Source: Planctomycetota bacterium | GTDB lineage: Bacteria > Planctomycetota > Phycisphaerae > Phycisphaerales > Phycisphaeraceae | Direction: 5' to 3' | DNA length: 64,000 nucleotides | Assembly (NCBI GenBank): GCA_026386955.1 | Contig: JAPLMQ010000304.1 | Coordinates: 1-64,000, forward strand | In this document: in pieces, positions 27,376-34,709 of the stretch | Layout of the letters: the number at the start of each line of letters is the position of its first letter | Numbering within the stretch: the stretch's first letter is position 1 | Position numbers and translations under genes: made by a program | Notes under the pieces: model-generated | Databases searched by the model: none | Told to the model about the DNA's origin: nothing | The model's input: only the letters and a program-made list of their open reading frames with translations

Positions 27376-27407
27376 CACATGTCACGAGAACGATGACATG
27401 TGGCACC
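27376..27407. repeat. Single hairpin of the REPIN-like family (TCA/TGA subtype)
   Basis: Arms CACATGTCA (27376-27384) and TGACATGTG (27394-27402) around CGAGAACGA, then GCACC. It lies between two convergent genes. Confidence 0.8.
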
Positions 27408-27425
27408 AGGCGAATACCGCCCCCC

Positions 27426-30179
27426 TCACGCCCCAAACGGCACGATCTTGTACCTCAGCGCCGCGTCCTCGGCGTTGGGCTTGACCTTCTCCTCGCGCGG
27501 GCCCAGGGGCGACTCGGCGATCACCTGGATCATCACCGTGTTGTTCAGCCCGCGCTTGAGCTTCATCGGCTTCTCCAACTCGATGCGCACGCCGAAGCCG
27601 CCGCGGTCGATCACGATCACCTGACCTTCCACCAACGCCTGCTCGAGCGGGCCGACCTCCTTGCCCGCGGCGTCGAGCACCTTGACGGAGGTCAGCTCCT
27701 CGGGCTTCGCCGTCGCCGCTGCGGTCCCCTTCTTGTTCGGCAGGAACGGGATCATCTCCCACGCCTGCGCGACGTGGCCGCGCCAGGGGCTCTTGAACCA
27801 GAAGCCCTGGAAACCGTCGTCGTCGGTGATGCGCAGCTTCACCTCCGCGACGATGTGGTCGGGGTTGTAGGTGTAGGAGCGGGTGGAGTGGACCGACGAC
27901 TCGCGCACCTCGCCCGAGCCGGTGACGACGTTGCCCTCGAGCCGGGCGTCGGGCTGCTCGCAGTCGGAGGAGATCAGCGGCTTGCCCTCGGCGGTGGTGC
28001 CCACCAGCGAGTGGATGTGGAAGATCGGCCACTGCGTGGGGTGCATGTCCTTCCCGTAGCCCGGACCGTTGAGCGTCGAGGCCAGGACGGTGCCCTTGCC
28101 GGGGACGACGACCTGGCAGATCACCCCGCCGCTCCACCCGAGCTGGCCCATGAAGGAGTCGTTCTGCCACTTGGGGGTCATGCGCCCGTGGTAGGTGAGC
28201 ATGTAGTAGCCCTTGCGGCGGGCGGCGAAGAACTCGTTGCCGCCGTTGACGGTCTCGGTGAAGTCGGGGCCGGGCAGCCCCTTCCACGCGAAGGGTCCTT
28301 CCTTCTCGGGGCCGAAGGAGGGGTTGTGGAAGGTGCGGGCGGAGAAGGGGCAGGCGGCGACCTCGTCGTTCTGGGTGTAGCTGTAGAAGTTCCTCAGGCG
28401 GTCGTGGACCTTGATGAAGCGCGGGTCCTTGAGGTCGTCGACGACGCAGCCCCAAGTCGCGACGGGGTAGGAGCCGTAGTGGTTGTCATAGGCGAACTCC
28501 TCCTGCACGGGGCCCGAGGGGCCCACGCCCACGCGGGCGCCGAAGCCGCCGGTGGTGAAGCGGTCGTAGAAGTCCTGGAAGCTGGCCTCGTTGAGCGGGT
28601 CCTTCGTGCCCTCGCAGGCGTAGCGCAGGCCGCAGACGACGGTGGAGAAGGCGTTGCCGTTGACGCGCTCCCAGTTGCGGCAGAAGGCAAGGCGGTCGGC
28701 GGCGTTGATGATCATCTCGCGGACGAGCTCCTTCACTTCCGCGGGCGTGTCCTTCTCCTGCAGGATGCGCCACGACGACCGCCACCAGTGCCAGTTGTAC
28801 GTGCCGAAGATGTAGGCGAGGTTGCCCATGCCCTTCCAGGTGACGCAGACGGGGTGGTCGCCCGGGCCGAGGGTGCGCAAGCCCAGCTCGAGCTCCTTGA
28901 TGGCGACGTTGAGCGACTGGCGGTTGTGGTGCAGGTCGTAGCTGAACATGATCGTGTCGCTCAGCGGAGCCTGCTCATGCGGGCCGTTGAGGGGCACGAA
29001 CTCCTTGTTGCGGTTGGGCTGGATGTCGAGCGCGGGCGAGGCGGCCAGGTCGGGGCGGTTCTGCACCTTGACCGTCTCGACCGGCTTGCCCTGGCCGTCG
29101 ACCACGGCCAAGTCGGCCTCGGTGAGCTTCTTCGTCCATTCGTAGAGGCGGAGCTGGAGCGGGTTGGCGAAGCGGTTCCCGTCGCGGAAGACCACGCCGC
29201 CGCCCAGCGCGCGGGCGGTCGCCTCGTCGGAGGCGTAGAAGGCCTGGATCGCCCCGGGCGGCTTGCGCGGCGGGCCGTTGAGCCGGTCGGTGATGAAGGC
29301 GAACTGCACCATGCAGGCGTTGGGCGCGTCGGCGAGCTCGAAGACCAGCACCTTGTCGTCCCACTCCCCGGGCTCGCCGGGCTTCCCCGGCTTGGTGGGC
29401 TTGACCTCGGCGAAGCCCACGCCCGCGGCGGCGGAGCCCTCCGCGAGGAGATTCCCCGCGGTGTCCTTGAGCGTGAACTTCCGGGCCCGTGGACGGTCAT
29501 GCTCGACCATGGCGATGTTGATCGCGCGCGTGCCGGCGGGGACGTAAACGAAGCGCTTCTTGAAGAAGTCGCCCACGGGGTGGAGGTAGAACGGGTTGCC
29601 GGCGACGCCCCATGACAGGCCGGAGTCGACCTTGACGGTCACGACGTGGTCGCGCGAGCCGACGAGGACGACGCGGTAGATGCCCGGCGTCCCCGCGGGG
29701 ATCGACTTTTCGAGGGTGCGCACGGGGATGGCCGCGAGGCGGTCGGGCGCGGTGAGCGTGCCCCACTTGAGCATGGGCGGCGTGCCGCGGTTGTACTGGT
29801 AGAGGTAGTACCAGCCCTCGTGGTCCCACCCGCCGGTGGGCGACTGGCTGGCGGGGGTGATGACGCCGTCGTCGGGGATGATCTCGCGCACGACGCTCTT
29901 GCCGTTGGGGTCGTAGACCTTGAAGAGCAGCTCGCGCGGCCCGGGTTCGATGAGGTTCAGGTCGCGCACGTCCAGCGCGAGCTTGAAGGCCTTGCCCCCG
30001 GGGTTGTGGACCAGGACCGTCAGGCCCTCGTAGAGGCGGAAGGTCGTGCCCTCCTTGTCGAGCGGGGCGAGGCGGGCGACGAGCGGCTCGGCCGCGAGGG
30101 CGGGCCCGGCCAGCAGGAGGGCCGAGAGGAGCGCCAACGTGAGGGCGGGCGCGAATCCCAGGAGCGTGCGGTTCAGCAT
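27426..30179 (-). CDS. Large secreted protein, polysaccharide-lyase-like architecture, paralogue 2
   Basis: The product is 917 residues with a signal peptide ending GPALAAEP. The ATG at 30179 has GGAG 5 nt upstream and is preferred over one at 30221. It shares with the product of 20552-23089 the blocks LDVRDLNL, GPRE..FKVYDP.GK.VVR, GGWDHE, FFAARRKGYY, RSYTYNPD and IDRGGFGVRIELEKPM, so the two are paralogues along their whole length. Between residues about 240 and 300 there is a Lys/Pro/Gly-rich insert (PTKPGKPGEPGEWDD). No named family is recognised. It is convergent with the duplicated small gene and probably acts on an external polysaccharide (inference). Confidence 0.8.
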   Translation of the reverse strand: MLNRTLLGFAPALTLALLSALLLAGPALAAEPLVARLAPLDKEGTTFRLYEGLTVLVHNPGGKAFKLALDVRDLNLIEPGPRELLFKVYDPNGKSVVREIIPDDGVITPASQSPTGGWDHEGWYYLYQYNRGTPPMLKWGTLTAPDRLAAIPVRTLEKSIPAGTPGIYRVVLVGSRDHVVTVKVDSGLSWGVAGNPFYLHPVGDFFKKRFVYVPAGTRAINIAMVEHDRPRARKFTLKDTAGNLLAEGSAAAGVGFAEVKPTKPGKPGEPGEWDDKVLVFELADAPNACMVQFAFITDRLNGPPRKPPGAIQAFYASDEATARALGGGVVFRDGNRFANPLQLRLYEWTKKLTEADLAVVDGQGKPVETVKVQNRPDLAASPALDIQPNRNKEFVPLNGPHEQAPLSDTIMFSYDLHHNRQSLNVAIKELELGLRTLGPGDHPVCVTWKGMGNLAYIFGTYNWHWWRSSWRILQEKDTPAEVKELVREMIINAADRLAFCRNWERVNGNAFSTVVCGLRYACEGTKDPLNEASFQDFYDRFTTGGFGARVGVGPSGPVQEEFAYDNHYGSYPVATWGCVVDDLKDPRFIKVHDRLRNFYSYTQNDEVAACPFSARTFHNPSFGPEKEGPFAWKGLPGPDFTETVNGGNEFFAARRKGYYMLTYHGRMTPKWQNDSFMGQLGWSGGVICQVVVPGKGTVLASTLNGPGYGKDMHPTQWPIFHIHSLVGTTAEGKPLISSDCEQPDARLEGNVVTGSGEVRESSVHSTRSYTYNPDHIVAEVKLRITDDDGFQGFWFKSPWRGHVAQAWEMIPFLPNKKGTAAATAKPEELTSVKVLDAAGKEVGPLEQALVEGQVIVIDRGGFGVRIELEKPMKLKRGLNNTVMIQVIAESPLGPREEKVKPNAEDAALRYKIVPFGA

Positions 30180-30218
30180 GGAATCTCCATTGCGCAAGAT
30201 CGATCGTTTGATCGAGTC

Positions 30219-30245
30219 CAAAGCCCAGGCACTGCGGCGCCTGGG
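30219..30245. repeat. CCCAGGC hairpin repeat, copy 1
   Basis: CCAAAGCCCAGGC... with arms CCCAGGC (30224-30230) and GCCTGGG (30239-30245). It lies in the 5' region of the minus-strand lyase-like gene and just before the promoter of the microprotein. No T run follows directly. Confidence 0.75.
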
Positions 30246-30265
30246 TCACTTCTTTTTAACACACA

Positions 30266-30293
30266 TTCACTTTCGCCGAACCCGCGCTAGAGT
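30266..30293 (+). promoter_or_regulatory. Possible promoter of the microprotein gene
   Basis: TTCACT (30266-30271), 16-nt spacer, TAGAGT (30288-30293). The same TAGAGTG/TAGAATG hexamer-plus-G occurs upstream of the genes starting at 62049 and 57286, which may point to a common -10 form in this organism. Confidence 0.4.
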
Positions 30294-30332
30294 GATTCGG
30301 CGGGAATCCTTTCCGCCAGAAAGGAGGAAGCC

Positions 30333-30440
30333 ATGAGCCTCCTCGTTTCAACCGTCATGGTGATCCTGCTCGTCATCGCCGCCGGCGCGGTTCTTTATTG
30401 GGCGATGGAACGCTTCCAGCAGATGCATCACCATCATTGA
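30333..30440 (+). CDS. 35-residue single-pass membrane microprotein with His-rich end
   Basis: The ATG is preceded by AAAGGAGG with 5 nt spacing, the strongest ribosome binding site in the window. The peptide is one hydrophobic helix (MVILLVIAAGAVLYWAM, about residues 9-25) followed by ERFQQ and the end MHHHH. A possible promoter (30266-30293) lies upstream and a hairpin terminator (30489-30514) downstream, so it looks like an independent gene. The four terminal histidines could bind a metal. No family is recognised. Because it is so short, function cannot be predicted; regulation of a membrane partner is one possibility. Confidence 0.75.
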   Translation: MSLLVSTVMVILLVIAAGAVLYWAMERFQQMHHHH

Positions 30441-30488
30441 GCGCGACGCGCGACGTTTGACCCTTCGAGGTCAAGCATCGGACCCAAA

Positions 30489-30514
30489 GCCCAGGCACTG
30501 CGTGCCTGGGTTTT
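30489..30514 (+). terminator. Terminator formed by CCCAGGC hairpin repeat, copy 2
   Basis: An 8-bp stem, CCCAGGCA and TGCCTGGG, with loop CTGCG is followed by TTTT (30511-30514). It ends the microprotein gene and faces the convergent hexosaminidase-like gene. Confidence 0.75.
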
Positions 30515-30556
30515 GAGCCCGCGCGATCGAAGCGCGAACGAATCGCGCGCCGATCA

Positions 30557-32143
30557 TCAACGTTTCCGCGCATACGTTTTCCGCGCGAGCGCCTTCTTCG
30601 CGCGGCAGATCTTCGTCACGTCCTTGATGCGCTGCTCCAGCACCCCGAAGACTTGGCCGACCCACTCGTCGAACGCCTTGCCGTGGTATCGCTTCCCGAA
30701 GTGGGCGATGATCCGCTTGCGCAGGGCGGCGATCTCCCTGAGCGTGGCCGCTTGCTCGTCGAGCCTCCGCTGCCACTCGCTGTCGACCGGGCGGTGGTTG
30801 GGGAAGAAGTAGTCGACCTCGGCCAGGTTGAACTCCGCCTTCCGCTGCAGGTCGAGCGCGCGGGCCATGAGGGCGATGCCCAGCCACTCGTAGCGGTGCG
30901 ACTTCACGTGCGGGGCCAGCGCCTCCATCTCCTCGGCGACCTTCAGCTCCAGCCGCCAATCGCGCCGGCTGCGCCCGAGCGTGAGGATGAGCCGGTCGAC
31001 CGTCTTGGCCGGGACGCCCGCGAAGAACGGCTTGGGTTTGCCGCCCAGCGAGCGCGACAGCTCCGCGATCAAGGGCCAGGTCAGGTCGATCGGGAAATTG
31101 GGCGGGCACCAGCTCGTCCCGCGGGCCCAGCTCGTGCCGATCTGCCCCAGGCAGCCCGCGCGGTGCACCGCCCGGCTTATCCCGCGGATGTTCGCGAAGA
31201 ACTCGTGGTAGGCCGGCAGCACCGAGAGGTGCGAGCTCACCCGCAGCGCGCTCACCGGCAGAACCTCCGCCCCCAGCCCCCGCCACATGTCGGCCTGGAA
31301 GAGCGGCGTGAACAGCCGCCCCTCGCGGTGCGGCTCGACGACCTTCCTCAGTTTCGCCGGCAAATCCTCGACGAACTTCGTCCCCGCGCCGATCCCCGGC
31401 CCGCGCGTGTCGGCCGGGTCCTCCAGCCACTCCCTGCTCACGCGCGTGCCGCCCGACAGCCTCGCGTTGGGCCAGCCGCCCTTCGCGGGGATCGTGCCGT
31501 AGTCCCACGTCGCGAAGACCACGCGCTCCTTGAACTCCGCGAAGGCGTCGGGGCGGAAATGGTCCTCGAGCATGTCGGTCCAGATGATCGGCTTCTTGCC
31601 GTGGGCCTCGACGATCGGCACGAGCACGCGCAGGTGGTCGAGGTAGACGTCGAGCACGTCGCGCTTGAGCCGCTTGGCGGTGTCGACCAACGCCCAGGCC
31701 TCGTCCATCCCGAGGTGGAAGTACTTTCCGCGGGGATGGGCCTCGAGCAATTCCTCGAGCATCGTGCGCACCAGCGCGACCGACTTGGGGTCGTCGACGC
31801 GGATCGTGCTGGGATACCGCTTGTTCTACGCCAGCTTGCGGTAGCGGTCCCAGCCGAGCACGTACTCAAGGTGGCCCAGGCACTGCTGGAGCGGGATGAC
31901 CTCGATGCCGTGTTCCTCGGCCAGCGCGAGGAAGCGCCGGTGCGTCGAGCGGGACCAGGCCGTCGCGGGGTCGTGGGCGATGTCGAGCGATTTGAAGGGG
32001 AAGGCGTCCTCGTATTCCACGAGCAAGGCGTTGACGCCCTGGCCGGCGAGGTCGGCCAGCATCGCGGGGATGTAGGAGGGCTTGAACATCATGCCCTTGA
32101 GGTCGAGGTGGACGCCGATGATGAGCGGTTTTTTGGAGGCCAT
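30557..32143 (-). pseudogene. GH20-like beta-N-acetylhexosaminidase broken by an in-frame TAG
   Basis: Read through one stop, the gene encodes about 528 residues. The first part, from ATG 32143, covers the early TIM-barrel strands (LIIGVHLDLKGMMFKPSYIP, EVIPLQQCLGHLEYVL). A TAG at 31828-31826 follows LGWDRYRKLA. The same frame then continues with NKRYPSTIRVDDPKSVALVR, and FHLGMDEAW carries the GH20 catalytic Asp-Glu pair. The stop probably replaces a TAC (Tyr). No frameshift is present and codon use is normal on both sides. It may be a recent pseudogene, a sequence error, or translated by readthrough; internal initiation at 31771 would lack the first four or so strands. The expected substrate is terminal HexNAc. 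No signal peptide is seen. Confidence 0.8.
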
Positions 32144-32189
32144 GCCGCGATTGTGCGGCGAACCGCTCCCCTCGTGCAAACGCCGGGGC

Positions 32190-32218
32190 TTGGCCTTCGC
32201 CTCCGCCACGCCTATTCT
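32190..32218 (+). promoter_or_regulatory. Promoter of the AhpD-like gene
   Basis: TTGGCC (32190-32195), 17-nt spacer, TATTCT (32213-32218), about 105 bp before the ATG. Confidence 0.5.
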
Positions 32219-32323
32219 TATCGCTCCGGCGAAGCGTCGAAACCCTTCCCGGAAATGCGCCGGCGCGTGCACGCCGACCCGCCTTCCCCCCACCCCGCCT
32301 ACAAACGAACCAGGAGTTCCGCC

Positions 32324-32947
32324 ATGCCCGTCGTCCCCCCTCTCGCCCCCGAAGCCGCCCCCGAATCGACTCAGGCCATCTACGAGCGCATCAAGGAGAC
32401 CATCGGCAACGGGCAGGTCCCCGTGGGCTTCCAGATGATGGGCCACGTCGAGGCCTTCTTGCAGGACGGCTACATGAACTACCGCAAGTTCATCGCCGAC
32501 GGCGCGGGGCAGCTCGACCCCAAGACGCGCGAGGCGATCGCCCTGGCCGCCAGCAGCGCCAACAACTGCGTCCACTGCGTCCGCCACCACGCCAAGGAGG
32601 CCAAGGCCAAGGGCTGGACCGACCAGGAGGTCGCCGAGATCCTCGCCGTGGTCGCGACCTGCGCGATGTACAACGTCTACTTCAAGTTCCGCGACCTCGC
32701 CGGCGACGACGCCTTCAAGGCCATGTCGATCGGGCTGCGGGCCCACACCTTCAACAAGACCAGCCTGACCGACCAGCTCGTCGAGCTGATCAACGTCGTG
32801 GTCTCGACGATCAACAGTTGCCCCGCCTGCACGGCCGGGCACGTGCAGAAGGCCCTCGCGCTGGAGCTCTCGCACGAGGCGATCGACGAGGCCGTGAAGA
32901 TCGGCGCGACGCAGACGGCCTTCAACGTCTTCCATCGCACGCAGTGA
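32324..32947 (+). CDS. AhpD-like carboxymuconolactone decarboxylase-family protein with two CxxC sites
   Basis: The product is 207 residues. AGGAG lies 7 nt before the ATG. Two copies of the alkylhydroperoxidase signature are present: CVHCVRHHA (C82, C85, H89) and CPACTAGHV (C166, C169, H173). AhpD-type proteins use such a cysteine pair and histidine to reduce peroxides or to relay electrons. Most family members of this size have one functional pair; here both halves keep the residues, suggesting a tandem arrangement of two domains. It is first in a plus-strand run with manC-like and ruvX genes. A role in oxidative stress is likely; the exact substrate is unknown. Confidence 0.87.
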   Translation: MPVVPPLAPEAAPESTQAIYERIKETIGNGQVPVGFQMMGHVEAFLQDGYMNYRKFIADGAGQLDPKTREAIALAASSANNCVHCVRHHAKEAKAKGWTDQEVAEILAVVATCAMYNVYFKFRDLAGDDAFKAMSIGLRAHTFNKTSLTDQLVELINVVVSTINSCPACTAGHVQKALALELSHEAIDEAVKIGATQTAFNVFHRTQ

Positions 32948-33013
32948 GCGCTGGGGCGTCCGTTGGCCGATGAGTTCTGGACAACGTTCCCCCGGTTTCC
33001 CAGGCTTCACTCC

Positions 33014-34159
33014 ATGCGCCACGCACTGATCATCGCCGGCGGCTCGGGCACCCGCCTCTGGCCCATGAGCCGTTCCGCCCTGCCCAAGCAGCTCATCCCC
33101 TTCATCCACGGCCGCAGCCTCCTGCAGGTCGCGATGGACCGGCTCGAGGGGCTCGTGCCCGCGGGGCAGCGCCACGTCTGCGCCGGCGAGTCGCACCGCA
33201 AGGCGATCGAAGCCAACCTGCCCGCCCTGCGCGACGAGAATTTCCTGGGCGAGCCCGCGGGGCGCGACACGCTCAACGCCGTGGGGCTCGGCGCGGCCGT
33301 CATCGCCCAGTCCGACCCGCAGGCGGTCATCGCCGTCTTCACGGCAGACCACATCATCGAGCCCGTCGACCAGTTCCGCCGGATCGTCGAGGCCGGCTTC
33401 GCGCTGGCCGAGGCCGACGGCGCGTCGTCGATCCAGACGCTCGTCACCTTCGGCATCACCCCCACCGCCGCCGCCACGGGCTACGGCTACCTCCAGCTCG
33501 CCGAGGCGATGGGCGCGGCTTCCGGGGGATCGACTTCCGGGGCGGCAATTTCCGGGGGCGCCCGCCGCGTCGCCCTCTTCCGCGAGAAGCCCGACGCCCC
33601 CACCGCCCAATCCTTCTTCGCCGCGGGGAGCGAGAAATACCTCTGGAACAGCGGGATGTTCGTCTGGCGGGCATCGACGCTGCTCGACTGCATCCGCCGC
33701 TACGAGCCCGCGACGCACGCGGGGCTGCTGAAGATCGCCGCGGCGTGGAACACACCCAAGCGGCAAGACGTGCTGAAGGAGACGTACCCGACGCTCAAGA
33801 AAGTCAGCGTCGACGTCGCGGTGATGCAGCCGGCCTCGACCGATCCGAAGGTCCGCGTCGCCGCCGTGCCGATGCCGCTGAGCTGGCTCGACGTCGGCTC
33901 CTGGCCGGCCTTCGCGGAGACGTGCGAGCAGGACGCGTCGGGCAACGCGATCGCGGCCCCGCGCCACGTCCTGCTCGACACGCGCGGCACGCTCGTCGCC
34001 AGCAACGACCCGAGCCACCTCATCACCACCATCGGCGTCGAGGGGCTGTTGATCATCCACACGCCCGAGGCGACGCTGGTCTGCAAGGCCGACCGCGCCC
34101 AGGAGATCAAGGACCTGCACGCGAAGGTGGGCGAGAAGTTCGGGCCGGGGATGTTGTGA
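33014..34159 (+). CDS. manC: Mannose-1-phosphate guanylyltransferase
   Basis: The product is about 381 residues. The nucleotidyltransferase signature GGSGTRLWPMSRSALPKQ is at the N-terminus, FTADHIIEP and FREKPDAPTA follow, and WNSGMFVWRAS is the sugar-binding block. It lacks the C-terminal phosphomannose isomerase domain found in bifunctional ManC/AlgA. It makes GDP-mannose from mannose-1-phosphate and GTP, a donor for the glycosyltransferases encoded elsewhere in the window. The start MRHALIIAGG lines up with the family; an earlier GTG/ATG at 32963 is less likely. A Gly/Ser-rich stretch near residue 170 (GAASGGSTSGAAISGG) is an unusual small insertion. Confidence 0.9.
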   Translation: MRHALIIAGGSGTRLWPMSRSALPKQLIPFIHGRSLLQVAMDRLEGLVPAGQRHVCAGESHRKAIEANLPALRDENFLGEPAGRDTLNAVGLGAAVIAQSDPQAVIAVFTADHIIEPVDQFRRIVEAGFALAEADGASSIQTLVTFGITPTAAATGYGYLQLAEAMGAASGGSTSGAAISGGARRVALFREKPDAPTAQSFFAAGSEKYLWNSGMFVWRASTLLDCIRRYEPATHAGLLKIAAAWNTPKRQDVLKETYPTLKKVSVDVAVMQPASTDPKVRVAAVPMPLSWLDVGSWPAFAETCEQDASGNAIAAPRHVLLDTRGTLVASNDPSHLITTIGVEGLLIIHTPEATLVCKADRAQEIKDLHAKVGEKFGPGML

Positions 34160-34222
34160 GGCGTGGCCCGTGCTTGAGCCCCCGCCCTTTACACTTCCCC
34201 CGCCCCGCCCCACACTATCGCC

Positions 34223-34654
34223 ATGCGTTACCTCGCCATCGACCACGGCGACAAGCGGACCGGGCTTGCCGTCGGCTCCGACTCCTCCGACATCGTCACC
34301 CCCGTGGGCGTCATCGAGGCGACCACGATCGCCGAGCTGCTGCGCCTCGTCGCCGTCGCCGTCGCCGAGCATGGGCCCGACGAGCTGGTCATCGGGCATC
34401 CGCTCAACATGGACGGCACCGAGGGGCCGCGCGCCAAGTCGTCTCGCGCCTTGAAGGGCTTCCTCGAGCAGCGCTACGGCATCCCCGTCAACCTCGCCGA
34501 CGAGCGGTTGAGCAGCTTCGCCGCCGAGCAGCAGCTCAACCAGTCGGGGCTGACCCACGGGCAGAAGAAGGCCCGGCGCGACGCCCTCGCCGCCGCCGCG
34601 ATCCTGCGCGGGTTCCTCCAGCAGAAGGCCCAGGACAAGAAGGCGAAGGCCTGA
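34223..34654 (+). CDS. ruvX: Putative pre-16S rRNA nuclease / YqgF-type Holliday junction resolvase
   Basis: The 143-residue product has the RNase H-like fold motifs of the YqgF/RuvX family: LAIDHGDKRTGLAVG at the start (catalytic Asp7), LVIGHPLNMDGTEG, and LADERLSSFAAEQQL. In well-studied bacteria this essential enzyme processes the 5' end of 16S rRNA. Length is typical. The C-terminal tail is lysine-rich. It lies 63 bp after the manC gene and may be cotranscribed with it. Confidence 0.92.
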   Translation: MRYLAIDHGDKRTGLAVGSDSSDIVTPVGVIEATTIAELLRLVAVAVAEHGPDELVIGHPLNMDGTEGPRAKSSRALKGFLEQRYGIPVNLADERLSSFAAEQQLNQSGLTHGQKKARRDALAAAAILRGFLQQKAQDKKAKA

Positions 34655-34681
34655 CGCGTTTCCGTGGACGCCGCACCCGCG

Positions 34682-34705
34682 GACCGCCTGGAGGCGGAAC
34701 CACAA
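34682..34705. repeat. ACCGCCTGAAGGCGGAACCACA-type repeat, copy 1
   Basis: Short hairpin CCGCC...GGCGG followed by AACCACA, immediately before the sulfatase ATG. A second copy is at 36212-36235 and a diverged one near 16070. Confidence 0.65.
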
Positions 34706-34709
34706 ACCC

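Larger units (their letters stand above)
26688..27407 (+). repeat. Tandem duplication of gene plus hairpin
   Basis: The unit is a 96-codon gene followed by about 70 bp ending in the CACATGTCA hairpin. Unit 1 covers 26688 to about 27030 and unit 2 covers 27054-27407. In unit 1 the hairpin is reduced to CAGGCACGTGGCACCAG (about 27014-27031) by an internal deletion; in unit 2 it is whole. Confidence 0.75.

Noticed and set aside
31826-31828. Recoding of TAG as an amino acid
   Set aside because: A single case in a carbohydrate gene, with no suppressor tRNA or pyrrolysine genes visible; mutation or error is simpler.
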